Below are positions 6,666 to 14,485 of a stretch of 30,472 nt of DNA, one piece after another. Made by a program: the position numbers and the translations under genes. The notes below the pieces were generated by a model. It ran no database searches. It was not told where the DNA came from and was given only the letters and a program-made list of their open reading frames with translations. Position 1 is the stretch's first letter, and the number at the start of each line of letters is the position of its first letter. Source of the DNA: a virus; IMG/VR virus record IMGVR_UViG_3300050821_001459, positions 1 to 30,472 of that record. One strand, 5' to 3'.

Positions 6666-6841
6666 CACAGAAAAACATTCAGGCACTAATCACGATTCAC
6701 GTCGACGAGTCTGACGTGAATGGCATCCGCGCAAGAGAAGAGCTTCGAACACCCATTGACGAGATGGCATACGGCTGCACTCTAAACGCAGGTGACAGTG
6801 AGTTCGAGGTTAGTAGGATTCACCTGCTGGAGGAGCAGTGA
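6662..6841 (+). CDS. Small hypothetical protein
   Basis: 59 residues from GTG 6662 to TGA 6839-6841, overlapping the gene before by four bases and the gene after by four bases (GTGA at both ends), so it fills an otherwise unexplained gap. The protein (MTQKNIQALITIHVDESDVN onward) looks like a small alpha/beta fold with one Cys and an acidic C-terminus. No family is recognised. The double coupling is the main evidence that it is real. Confidence 0.6.
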   Translation: MTQKNIQALITIHVDESDVNGIRAREELRTPIDEMAYGCTLNAGDSEFEVSRIHLLEEQ

Positions 6842-7110
6842 GTATCCTAGACACAAACCTCGCTGTCATTCTCGATATCGCCACGGCTCGCCGTCTCGGT
6901 CTCACTGACGAGCAAATGTTCGCACAAGTCGCACGAGAAATTCGACACATTCCAGGAGTCAGACAAGTCTACGAGTATCAACTCAACAGTTCAGAAGTAG
7001 CCGTAGAAGATCTAAGACACGACACGAAGAGAATGCAGAAACTGTCTAGCGAAAACCTAGAAGATGATTACGAAGGTGAACACCGGTTCAGAGGAGACAT
7101 CTGCACGTGA
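6838..7110 (+). CDS. Hypothetical protein
   Basis: 90 residues, GTG start and TGA stop both within four-base overlaps with its neighbours. The N-terminal half is helical (ILDIATARRLGLTDEQMFAQ), followed by a strand-like GVRQVYEYQLNSSEVAV and a charged C-terminus. No motif is seen. Its position just before the Sak4-like ATPase suggests a recombination or replication accessory, but this is context only. Confidence 0.6.
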   Translation: MSILDTNLAVILDIATARRLGLTDEQMFAQVAREIRHIPGVRQVYEYQLNSSEVAVEDLRHDTKRMQKLSSENLEDDYEGEHRFRGDICT

Positions 7111-7925
7111 CAGCTGATGTAGTACTAAGTCCAAAAACATTCGCAGGAATACCGTACGCTCCAGTACACGAAACAAGAGCGCACATCAATGTACTAATCT
7201 ACGGCAAGCCAGGTGTAGGAAAGACTCAGCTAGCTGCTACCTCAGACCACGTACCCGCGATGCGTCCCGTTCTCTACCTCAACGTCGAGGGTGGAGATAT
7301 GACGCTGAGGCATGTCGCTCCGGAGATTAGAAAGATCCCCGAAGAGGGTAGCCTATCGTGGGGCCAGCTCGAAGCGGTCTACGACCAGCTAGCTAGGCAG
7401 TGCATCAACGGAGTCGAGCCAGGCGAGTTCGCTCCTCGCACGGTTATTCTGGACACTGTAACTGAGTGCCAGAAGATGAACATGAATCAAATTATGGCAG
7501 AGCTTCTGATGGCGGAACCAGAGAAGCACTGGGATCCCGACATTCCAGACGTTCGGCGGTGGGGTAAGAATATCGAACAGATTAGGAAGTGGGTGAGGAA
7601 GTACAGGGACCTGCCCCTCAACGTGATCATGACAGCGCATGAAGTCGAAGACAAAGACAACATGACTGGCCTGGTCTCTCACAAGCCTCAGCTGTCTGGC
7701 AAGCTCAGCAACGAGGTTGCAGGATTTTTCGACGTCGTTACCTACCTCTACGTGAAGGCAGAGATGGTAGACGGAGAGAGTAAGCCAGTTCGAAAACTAC
7801 TCACAGGCTCCCTCGAAGGCTACGTCGCAAAGGACCGCTCAGGAAACCTGCCTCTGGTACTCGAAAACCCGACTATGGCGGAAGTATACCGCTACATAAC
7901 CGAAGGGATAAACAAGAATGACTGA
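7107..7925 (+). CDS. Sak4-like RecA-fold ATPase
   Basis: 272 residues. Walker A is GKPGVGKT at 33-40 and Walker B is VILDT at 113-117. A sensor-like strand VIMTAHEVED follows, and TYLYVKAE with a conserved RKLLTG region lies near the end. Length and motif order match phage Sak4/AAA_24 single-strand annealing or recombinase-mediator ATPases, which act on ssDNA with a cognate SSB. The next gene, overlapping by eight bases, encodes such a ssDNA-binding candidate, and a Cas4-type nuclease is upstream, so the three look like a recombination module. A strict RecA is less likely because of the short length. Confidence 0.8.
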   Translation: MTADVVLSPKTFAGIPYAPVHETRAHINVLIYGKPGVGKTQLAATSDHVPAMRPVLYLNVEGGDMTLRHVAPEIRKIPEEGSLSWGQLEAVYDQLARQCINGVEPGEFAPRTVILDTVTECQKMNMNQIMAELLMAEPEKHWDPDIPDVRRWGKNIEQIRKWVRKYRDLPLNVIMTAHEVEDKDNMTGLVSHKPQLSGKLSNEVAGFFDVVTYLYVKAEMVDGESKPVRKLLTGSLEGYVAKDRSGNLPLVLENPTMAEVYRYITEGINKND

Positions 7926-8436
7926 CGTAGATGGCATCAGGGTCAATCTCAGCGACGAAGAGGCCAGGAGCCAGGACCGCGAACCCCTCCCTTCGGGAAA
8001 GTTCCACTACAAGATTACCGACATGGATCTCATGTTCGTGAAGGCCGGCGGCAAGAACGAAGGCAAGCCCTATATCAACTTCGAGTTTACAGTCCAGGAC
8101 GGCAACTACACGACCCGTAAGGACTGGACGAACGCGATGTGCTTCGAGGGAGCCCTCTACACGATTAGTCAGATCCTGAAGGCGCTCGGCCATCCGATCA
8201 ACGTCGGTCCGGACGGCAAGTTCAAGGGCGGAGAGCTCGTCATTCCTACCGCCAGAGAATTCTACATCGGCAAGGACATCTGGGGCCGACGCGGCACGAA
8301 CAAGAACGACAGGAACGAAGATGGTACGCTGCGTATCCAGCTTCGCGGCTTCTCCAAGTACGAAGGCGGAACTAGCGACTCGTCTGCGGCTACGCCAGCT
8401 AGCGCTGCCAAGCAGCCCGCTTCCGTTCTACCGTAA
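7918..8436 (+). CDS. DUF669-like single-stranded DNA-binding protein
   Basis: 172 residues from ATG 7918, overlapping the Sak4-like gene. The core (SGKFHYKITDMDLMFVK, then KPYINFEFTVQDG and IGKDIWGRRG) has the strand pattern and charged loops of DUF669-type phage ssDNA-binding proteins. The C-terminus is a flexible Ser/Ala/Pro/Gln tail. It likely coats ssDNA for the annealing ATPase and for replication. The usual acidic SSB tip is missing. The stop codon is followed six bases later by the second structured element. Confidence 0.7.
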   Translation: MTDVDGIRVNLSDEEARSQDREPLPSGKFHYKITDMDLMFVKAGGKNEGKPYINFEFTVQDGNYTTRKDWTNAMCFEGALYTISQILKALGHPINVGPDGKFKGGELVIPTAREFYIGKDIWGRRGTNKNDRNEDGTLRIQLRGFSKYEGGTSDSSAATPASAAKQPASVLP

Positions 8437-8442
8437 GGTCGT

Positions 8443-8509
8443 CTGAACGTCCGACTCGAGTACAGATTGTCGAAGGCGCCACGTGACACATACTCGAGTC
8501 GGACTTTGA
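8443..8509 (+). ncRNA. Structured intercistronic element, copy 2
   Basis: A perfect 14-bp inverted repeat (8449-8462 with 8491-8504) encloses a 28-base loop containing GGCGCC and a short TGTC/GACA stem. The flanks CTGAACGTCCG (left) and CGGACTTTGA (right) are shared with the element at 2247-2326, while the upper stem and loop are not. It starts six bases after a stop codon and ends 22 bases before the primase-helicase start. There is no T tract. As a double-stranded RNA stem it would suit RNase III-type processing or attenuation; function unknown. Confidence 0.6.
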
Positions 8510-8531
8510 GACTATCTTCGGGAAGGAGAAT

Positions 8532-10739
8532 ATGCAGACGGAGACTAGCGACCGCAAGGTAATACCCGCAGGAGTCTTCTTCAAGACTATATTCGGGTCA
8601 GCGAGAGGATACGTCTGCATTGCGATTAAGAAGAGGGAATTCAGAGAGGTCTTTTTTACCTACCCAGATCAGCTACAGGAGATGCACGACTATGTGGAAC
8701 GTACAAAATACTCCGGGAACGTATACTTTTGCCCCCAACTACTTGCCGAGCCACGCAGGGTTAAGGCTAATGTTACTGCAACGACATGCGCATGGGCAGA
8801 CCTGGACACTTGTCATCCTCGAGTACTACTGGTACGACCCACTGTCGCGCTCGAGACGAGCCCTAACCGCTATCAGGCGTTTTGGGTCTTCGAGGATAGC
8901 CAGGACCCTACCGACTCGGAGGACTTGGCTCGTCGCATTGCATACAAACACGCGGACGACGGAGCCGACAGAAGCGGTTGGGATCTCACACAGCTGCTCC
9001 GCGTGCCCGGAACACGGAACTTCAAGTATGGTGAGGGTGCATCTGCCCCTGAGGTAACAGTCGTAGAGCACAACGAAGTCCGTTATCGCCTGAGCGATTT
9101 CCACGAGTACCCTGTAGCTGAGGGGTACGAGTATACAGCAATACCTTTTCCGCAGCTAACAATCGAAGACGGCATCACAATCCTAGAGCGTTACAGCTTC
9201 AGACTCAGTGGCGCAGCACATACGTTGTTCCACCAAGTAGCAGACGAAGGAGACAGAAGTCAACAACTGTTCAGACTAGAAATGACATGTGCCGAAGCTG
9301 GCATGTCACCCGAAGACACGTTCCAGGTAGCCAGAGATGCAGCATGTAACAAGTGGCAAGACCAGCCAGGCCTACTCTGGCGTGACGTTTGTAGAGCCTT
9401 CGCAGTACATAAGCAGAACGAAGAAGCTGGCCGAATAACGGAACAAGATGGGCCAGAGCTAGTTACCGATCAGGAAAGACAAGACATCGAAGGCAATCCC
9501 TGCTTCATAGAAAGGTACATAGCATGGGCATCTACGCTGGGCGATGCTGCAGTACAATACCATCAAGCGGGTGCCTTTATTGCCCTTTCGGCGCTGCTCG
9601 CTGGGTCTATAGTACTCCCGACGTCATTCGGCCCTATAATTCCCAATCTGTGGTTGATGGTCTTGGCCAATACAACATTGAGCCGCAAGTCAACAGCAAT
9701 GAACATAGTGATGGGTCTGATTGAGGAAATAGACGAATCTCTACTTATGGCTACAGACGGAAGCATAGAAGGGTTCGCGAGTGCACTTGCGTCCAGGCCA
9801 GACAAGGTATCCATATTCTTCCGCGACGAATTTACAGGACTCTTGGAGTCAATGACCAAGAAGGACTACATGGCTGGTATGCCAGAGTTCTTCACCAACT
9901 TGTACGATGGAAGGAGTCAACTACGACGCCTACGCAAGGAAGAGATTAAGATCAAGAACCCACGCTTGATCATCTTCGCAGGTGGCATCAAGGATCGGAT
10001 GCAGAGCCTAGTCACCTTCGAACACGTAACCTCAGGGTTCCTACCTAGGTTTATCTTCGTCACAGCAGACACTGACCCAATGAAGGTTAGGCCACTAGGA
10101 CCACCTACAGAAGAGAACTGGGGAGCGCGAGACGTAATCAGGAACGAGCTTAGCGACCTATACGAACGATATCGATCGCAAGTACCCGTTGTCCTGAACG
10201 GCAAAGTCGTAGGAGTTACAGACAAGCACATCGAAGCCGCGATGTCGAAGGATGCCTGGAAGCGGTTCAACCGTATCGACCAGACACTCATGCAGGTAGG
10301 AATGGACAGTGGCGATCTTAAGAACGTACTTACACCACTGTATGCACGTCTTGGTTTTAGCATGCTAAAGGCAGCAGTATTGATTGCAGCGTCTAGGACG
10401 CAAGAAAGCACAGTCACTGTAGAAGAAGAGGATATAGTTAGAGCAGCCTACTACGGCCAATCATGGAGACGCTACGCTCACGATGTCGTGTCCAACATTG
10501 GCAAGGGTCCCATGGAGCATAAGATTGAACTAGTAGGCAACGCCATTCACAAGCGCGGGCGTGTTGCTAGGTCCGCTCTCATGCAACGGTACCATCTGCA
10601 GTCGCAGGAGATGACACTTATAGTTCGGACCCTAGAGGAACGAGGTCTGATCAATACTACGGTACACGGCAAGCAGCAAGTGTACCAGAGTATGCTTACC
10701 GAGGCAGAAACGACGCTGAAGGGAATACGTGTCAAGTGA
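8532..10739 (+). CDS. Primase-helicase (RepB-like AEP primase + SF3/DUF3987-like helicase)
   Basis: 735 residues from ATG 8532 behind GGAAGGAG. The N-terminal domain has WADLDT (Asp90, Asp92), PNRYQAFW and LRVPGTRNFKY, which are the metal-binding and substrate motifs of archaeo-eukaryotic-type primases of the RepB/D5 sort. The C-terminal half is a helicase with Walker A-like ANTTLSRKST (379-388), where the usual Gly before Lys is Arg. Walker B is SIFFRDE (427-433), and sensor-like strands (RLIIFAGG, RFIFVTAD) follow. The last 80 residues look like a winged helix. It should unwind and prime at the phage fork, working with the PolA-type polymerase at 17235. Confidence 0.85.
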   Translation: MQTETSDRKVIPAGVFFKTIFGSARGYVCIAIKKREFREVFFTYPDQLQEMHDYVERTKYSGNVYFCPQLLAEPRRVKANVTATTCAWADLDTCHPRVLLVRPTVALETSPNRYQAFWVFEDSQDPTDSEDLARRIAYKHADDGADRSGWDLTQLLRVPGTRNFKYGEGASAPEVTVVEHNEVRYRLSDFHEYPVAEGYEYTAIPFPQLTIEDGITILERYSFRLSGAAHTLFHQVADEGDRSQQLFRLEMTCAEAGMSPEDTFQVARDAACNKWQDQPGLLWRDVCRAFAVHKQNEEAGRITEQDGPELVTDQERQDIEGNPCFIERYIAWASTLGDAAVQYHQAGAFIALSALLAGSIVLPTSFGPIIPNLWLMVLANTTLSRKSTAMNIVMGLIEEIDESLLMATDGSIEGFASALASRPDKVSIFFRDEFTGLLESMTKKDYMAGMPEFFTNLYDGRSQLRRLRKEEIKIKNPRLIIFAGGIKDRMQSLVTFEHVTSGFLPRFIFVTADTDPMKVRPLGPPTEENWGARDVIRNELSDLYERYRSQVPVVLNGKVVGVTDKHIEAAMSKDAWKRFNRIDQTLMQVGMDSGDLKNVLTPLYARLGFSMLKAAVLIAASRTQESTVTVEEEDIVRAAYYGQSWRRYAHDVVSNIGKGPMEHKIELVGNAIHKRGRVARSALMQRYHLQSQEMTLIVRTLEERGLINTTVHGKQQVYQSMLTEAETTLKGIRVK

Positions 10740-11563
10740 TGGCAACACCTACTACCTACTCAGACCAGTCGAAGTATATGTCCGAATCTGAGTTCGCGAC
10801 TCACCTAGCACAGAGGAGGCTAGAGTTGCGACAGGAACACGAGTCAGACGGCGTCGCAATCGTCAGTGGCGGCCTAGACAGCATCACAACTGTCTACTAC
10901 CTTGTCAAGCATCTCGGTCTCCATCCTCATATGGTCTCGTTCGATTACGGTCAGCGTCACAAGACAGAATTGAATTACGCCCTGTGGAATGCCGAGCAAC
11001 TGGGGCTGCGGTGGAGCCTGATCGATCTGTCAAGCATCACCGAGCTGATCGGTAACTCAGCTCTCACGCACGGCGCAGATGTCCCAGAGGGACACTACGC
11101 AGAAGACAACATGGCCATCACCGTCGTTCCCAACCGGAACATGATGATGATCAGTATCGCAACTGCAATCGCAGTCAACTACAAGTACACGTACGTAGCT
11201 GCTGGTATGCATGCAGGCGATCGTGCACAGTACCCAGACTGTCGCTCAGAGTTCATGGCTTCGATCTGGCAGACCCTTATGCTAGGCAACGAAGGCTTCA
11301 TCTCACGCGACTTCGATCTGCTCATTCCGTTCCAGGACAAGAGCAAGAACGACATAGCCCGCTGGGCCTACGAACTACAAGTTCCAGTCCATATGACCTA
11401 CTCATGCTACAAGGGCGGCGACATCCATTGTGGCAGATGCGCCACTTGCGTAGAAAGGCTTGAGGCGATTAACTCCGTAGGAGAGCCTGACTGGGACCAG
11501 ACACGATATATGGACAGAGTATACTGGCGTACGGTCGTAGACGACTGGAATGCCACCCACTAG
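10736..11563 (+). CDS. queC: 7-cyano-7-deazaguanine (preQ0) synthase QueC
   Basis: 275 residues; GTG 10736 overlaps the stop of the primase, and ATG 10739 is equally possible. The PP-loop SGGLDS at 44-49 binds ATP. Conserved blocks SFDYGQRHKTEL and VPNRN follow. Zinc is held by Cys224, Cys232, Cys235 and Cys238 (CGRCATC). The family turns 7-carboxy-7-deazaguanine (from QueE) into preQ0 using ATP and ammonia. It opens the seven-gene-plus deazaguanine island and is in one frame-coupled run with DpdA. The N-terminal 35 residues are an extra lead relative to typical QueC. The call is firm. Confidence 0.95.
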   Translation: MMATPTTYSDQSKYMSESEFATHLAQRRLELRQEHESDGVAIVSGGLDSITTVYYLVKHLGLHPHMVSFDYGQRHKTELNYALWNAEQLGLRWSLIDLSSITELIGNSALTHGADVPEGHYAEDNMAITVVPNRNMMMISIATAIAVNYKYTYVAAGMHAGDRAQYPDCRSEFMASIWQTLMLGNEGFISRDFDLLIPFQDKSKNDIARWAYELQVPVHMTYSCYKGGDIHCGRCATCVERLEAINSVGEPDWDQTRYMDRVYWRTVVDDWNATH

Positions 11564-11580
11564 AACTACAAGGCGGATAC

Positions 11581-12465
11581 ATGGCGGAAATTTTTCGTAC
11601 GGGCTACGTTGGCGGAGCGGTGCCCGAAGCAATAGACTGGATGGTCGAACAGTCAGAGGGCGCCAAGACCATCTGTGTTCCGTTCGCTGGCATCGGCCGC
11701 TCGATTGTAGCTATGGCACGGCCCGACACGACCATCGAGTCGTTCGATACTCAGCACTACACGAAGTGCATCTTCGAGGGCGTCTTCAGAGCCAAGGAAG
11801 CAGAGACCAACGTCGACGGTATTCACTACCGTAAGGGTTGGGCGTTCGAGAACAGGCCATACAAGAACCTGGACGATCGCTGTGCGGGCTTTATGGACTG
11901 GGTTGCTCAAGAGGGAACGCTTTACGACAAGGCGTGTCTTGGATCAGCCATAACCAGAAGTACGCTCATGGCTCGTATGATGCACTGGAAGTCGAACGTA
12001 GAGCAGTTCTACAACAGGTTCCAGAAGCAATTCGAGTACAACAAGGACTGGCTTAATCAACCAGGTAAGTTCGTCCACCACGAAGACAACTTCTTCAACT
12101 GGAGCGTCGCTACCGATCTTATAACCGAAACCGGAGTAGGATTTTCATACGACTTCATCGAGATCGACCCTCCCAAGGTAGTCAACTACAGTGACACCTA
12201 CTCGCTCAGATTCGAAGGCTTCAACCAAATCCTAACACAAGGCGTAGCAGCAAAACTCCCCAAGTGGAACAGACGTAACGCCATGGGGTACATGAGAAAG
12301 GCCCTAGAGACTCCAGCACCTAAGGTTGTCTTCATGTACGTGAGCGGTGTCTTTCCTCCGTACGAAGACGTCAAGAAGATGCTAGCAACTACAGGTACGA
12401 TCGAAGAGGAACGTGAGTTCTTCCACCAAGGCAGGACCGACTACGGACTAGTGATAGCAAGATGA
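11581..12465 (+). CDS. Divergent DNA methyltransferase-like protein (paralog B)
   Basis: 294 residues from ATG 11581. Motif I is VPFAGIGR (33-40), an acidic residue follows the next strand (ESFDTQ, Asp56), and motif IV is EIDPPK (194-199). It shares AGFxDWV, DKACLG, GKF/GKW...NFF, RRN and EDVKK blocks with the protein at 5784-6665, so the two are paralogs. The missing aromatic in DPPK sets both apart from normal DPPY/NPPY enzymes. It sits between QueC and the DUF6884-like protein, so a role in tailoring or guarding the modified DNA is plausible. Ordinary adenine methylation against restriction is the alternative. Confidence 0.6.
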   Translation: MAEIFRTGYVGGAVPEAIDWMVEQSEGAKTICVPFAGIGRSIVAMARPDTTIESFDTQHYTKCIFEGVFRAKEAETNVDGIHYRKGWAFENRPYKNLDDRCAGFMDWVAQEGTLYDKACLGSAITRSTLMARMMHWKSNVEQFYNRFQKQFEYNKDWLNQPGKFVHHEDNFFNWSVATDLITETGVGFSYDFIEIDPPKVVNYSDTYSLRFEGFNQILTQGVAAKLPKWNRRNAMGYMRKALETPAPKVVFMYVSGVFPPYEDVKKMLATTGTIEEEREFFHQGRTDYGLVIAR

Positions 12466-13022
12466 CTTACACACTGGCGATCATTCCCTGTACTGGTGTG
12501 AAGGACCCCTACATGGAAGAGGGTCCAGCACAAGAAATTTGGGTCGGAGCACACTTCCAGTACACGCTCATTTACGTAGAGACGTTCTTCGACAAGGTAC
12601 TGGTTATGTCGTACAAGTACGGACTGATCAGTCCTACCGACACTATTCAGTCCTACGACATCGACATGCGCGTAGCCAAGCCGCGTGAACACATCAGATG
12701 GTGGTACTTGCTCAAGGCACAAATTGACAAACTTGCAGACGAGGATCCGCCAGCACTAGTTGGACTCTTCACTGGCAACTTCGAGAGAGACCGTGTAGTT
12801 AGAGAATTTGTCAAGCACGGAGTAGACCAGCTTATCGTTCCCTGGGAAGGCAAAGGTATAGGCTTGCGCCAGCAGGCAGTCTTTGATGCCGAGCCTCCGT
12901 TCGATCCAGAGAAGGTAAAAAGAGGCGAGTACAAGGTCGAGTTGAACCCTACAGGATCAGCAACAGCTAACCGCTACCTACCGCCGCCAACGAAGATCGA
13001 GGAGCCAATCGAGTGGGAGTAA
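12462..13022 (+). CDS. DUF6884/YaaA-like protein in the deazaguanine island
   Basis: 186 residues, ATGA overlap with the methyltransferase-like gene. The N-terminal strand LAIIPCTGVKDPY carries Pro-Cys, Lys14 and Pro-Tyr. Next come a helix, the strand VLVMSYKYGLISP (47-58) and SYDIDM. This Rossmann-like pattern (PC...K, then S-x-K/Y-Y-G-L-x-x-P, then YD) is that of DUF6884/YaaA-type proteins. The Pro-Cys-x3-Lys-x-Pro-Tyr start also resembles the PC-x3-KPY motif of archaeosine synthase, with one inserted residue. The C-terminus is disordered and ends in KIEEPIEWE. Membership of the operon suggests a step in base insertion or tailoring; the reaction is unknown. Confidence 0.55.
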   Translation: MTYTLAIIPCTGVKDPYMEEGPAQEIWVGAHFQYTLIYVETFFDKVLVMSYKYGLISPTDTIQSYDIDMRVAKPREHIRWWYLLKAQIDKLADEDPPALVGLFTGNFERDRVVREFVKHGVDQLIVPWEGKGIGLRQQAVFDAEPPFDPEKVKRGEYKVELNPTGSATANRYLPPPTKIEEPIEWE

Positions 13023-13235
13023 GAGTTCCCGTGATACCAGGGAGTCTCAAGCCAACAGTTACACCTACAAAGGCACCTAGGATACCGTCCAATCACGACT
13101 CACTACACAACTTCAGTATCTTCAAGTACTGCTGGTGTATGTGCCCTAAGTGCTGGTTTCCAGTGCCAGTCTCCAGCGTAGGAATACTGGGAAGCTGCAT
13201 CTGCAGAGAGTGCCCATGTAGGAGCCAATCGAATG
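13000..13235 (+). repeat. Near-perfect 16-base direct repeat of a ribosome site and start codon
   Basis: AGGAGCCAATCGAGTG at 13000-13015 and AGGAGCCAATCGAATG at 13220-13235 differ at one base and lie 220 bases apart. Each comprises the Shine-Dalgarno and start codon of the gene that follows (13013 and 13233). The repeat frames the small cysteine-rich ORF, which could have entered by a short-homology duplication or insertion. Confidence 0.75.
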
Positions 13236-13249
13236 ACGTACAGTATTAG
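13013..13249 (+). CDS. Small cysteine-rich (zinc-ribbon-like) protein
   Basis: 78 residues from GTG 13013, eight bases after AGGAG. The N-terminal third is basic and Pro-rich. The second half holds eight cysteines in two clusters, CWCMCPKC (40-47) and CICRECPC (62-69), about 15 residues apart, matching a zinc ribbon or a double metal site. It overlaps the genes on both sides and fills the gap before QueD. It may bind nucleic acid or a partner enzyme of the pathway. No family is recognised, and its ribosome site duplicates that of queD. Confidence 0.55.
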   Translation: MGVRVPVIPGSLKPTVTPTKAPRIPSNHDSLHNFSIFKYCWCMCPKCWFPVPVSSVGILGSCICRECPCRSQSNDVQY

Positions 13250-13640
13250 CAAGGAATTCTCGTTCTCGGCAGCGCACCGCCTATCAGGACTATATCCAGG
13301 TCACCCGTGCGGGCGAGTACACGGACACAACTACACTGTCAAAGTCGCACTCACAGGACCTCTCAGTGAAGTAGGGTTCGTTCGAGACTATGGCCTGCTA
13401 AGTCCACTTAAGGCATATCTCGATGAGGAACTAGACCACCGCTGGCTCGGAAAGGGTATTCTCTTCGACCCCCAGCAAGGAACTCTACCCGACCAGATTC
13501 AGCCAGTGTTCGACTGGAACCCGACAGCTGAAAACATGGCAGAGCACCTCTACCGCTGGTGCAAGGGAATGTGGCCAGAAGTAGCTGGCGTAGGTGTTAG
13601 CGAGACGCCCAAAACCTGGGCCTGGTACGAAGGATTCTAG
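13233..13640 (+). CDS. queD: 6-carboxy-5,6,7,8-tetrahydropterin synthase QueD
   Basis: 135 residues, with AGGAG eight bases before ATG 13233. The T-fold signatures are intact: SAAHRL (His15), Cys26 as nucleophile, HGHNY (His30, His32) completing the zinc triad, ELDHRWL (Asp68, His69), and VSETPKTWA with Glu124 anchoring the pterin. The enzyme converts 7,8-dihydroneopterin triphosphate from FolE into 6-carboxytetrahydropterin, the QueE substrate. Normal length for the family, with no missing key residue. Situated between two small Cys-rich ORFs in the deazaguanine run. Confidence 0.95.
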   Translation: MTYSISKEFSFSAAHRLSGLYPGHPCGRVHGHNYTVKVALTGPLSEVGFVRDYGLLSPLKAYLDEELDHRWLGKGILFDPQQGTLPDQIQPVFDWNPTAENMAEHLYRWCKGMWPEVAGVGVSETPKTWAWYEGF

Positions 13641-13757
13641 ATGGAAGACGTAACGTTCGGATGCACGTGTGAAAAGGGTAACGACGCTTCACATGTTACC
13701 TCTACAGTCGAGGACTGTGTCGTACACGGAACAAGGTTCGGAGGCCCAGTATGTTGA
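13641..13757 (+). CDS. Tiny Cys/His-rich protein
   Basis: A 38-residue ORF starts at ATG 13641 directly after the queD stop, with AAGGA six bases upstream inside queD, and overlaps queE by seven bases. It reads FGCTCEKG (Cys8, Cys10), a His at 18, then EDCVVHG (Cys26, His29) and a final Cys38. The spacing suggests a small metal-binding knuckle. The ribosome site and tight fit between two enzymes support it; the size keeps confidence moderate. Confidence 0.45.
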   Translation: MEDVTFGCTCEKGNDASHVTSTVEDCVVHGTRFGGPVC

Positions 13758-14485
13758 GGCTAGTAGAACACTACGTCAGCATGCAAGGCGAGTGCGATCG
13801 CACCGGCACTCCGACGCAGTTCATACGCTTCGCAGGATGCAATCTCAAGTGCACTGGCTGGCCATGCGACACACCGTTCGCTATCTTCCCTAGGCAGTAC
13901 CTGAAGAAGCAGTATCTACTTCCCGTTCACAATCCAGGCAGTGCCTCCCTCATGGGAGACATTATAGACAAGTATGACGAGACAGGTGCAGGGAACATCT
14001 GCCTTACTGGAGGCGAACCGCTACTCCAGCTCAACGATGACCTCGACGACCTAATCACGAACGCTCTACATCTACAAAGCAGAATTAAGTCCATCGAGAT
14101 GTTCAGCAACGGAACGCTTAGATACACGCACACCATGTTGGAGAAGTGCTCAATCCGAATGGACTGGAAGCTGCCAGGGTCGCACGAAGACCAGTCTGGT
14201 CCAAACTGGGACGTTCGTATCGAGAACTACTGCAACATGGGTGAGTGGAACCATCACACGATCAAGTTCACTATCAAGGACCAGTTCGATTTCGAAACAG
14301 CCATGTCTATATTCGACAAGTACGGCCTAGAGACATGGCCAGGCACGGTCTACGCAGGGCCAGTCTGGGACTCCGAGTACACCGCAGCAGATATTAGTGC
14401 AGGTATCCTAGCCAACAAGCTACCCTGGCGCCTCAACGTTCAGACGCATAACTATATCTGGCCAGCCCAGGAGCGTGAGCGGTGA
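13751..14485 (+). CDS. queE: 7-carboxy-7-deazaguanine synthase QueE (radical SAM)
   Basis: 244 residues from ATG 13751. The N-terminal VEHYVSMQGE, FIRFAGCNLKC and WPCDTPFA blocks are those of QueE. The Fe-S cysteines are 30, 34 and 39, a CX3CX4C spacing in place of the usual CX3CX2C because of an inserted Gly-Trp-Pro. TGGEPLLQ (86-93) is the AdoMet-binding GGE motif. It rearranges 6-carboxytetrahydropterin into 7-carboxy-7-deazaguanine for QueC. Its end overlaps folE by four bases. Function is well supported; the cluster spacing is a lineage variation or a real oddity. Confidence 0.92.
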   Translation: MLRLVEHYVSMQGECDRTGTPTQFIRFAGCNLKCTGWPCDTPFAIFPRQYLKKQYLLPVHNPGSASLMGDIIDKYDETGAGNICLTGGEPLLQLNDDLDDLITNALHLQSRIKSIEMFSNGTLRYTHTMLEKCSIRMDWKLPGSHEDQSGPNWDVRIENYCNMGEWNHHTIKFTIKDQFDFETAMSIFDKYGLETWPGTVYAGPVWDSEYTAADISAGILANKLPWRLNVQTHNYIWPAQERER

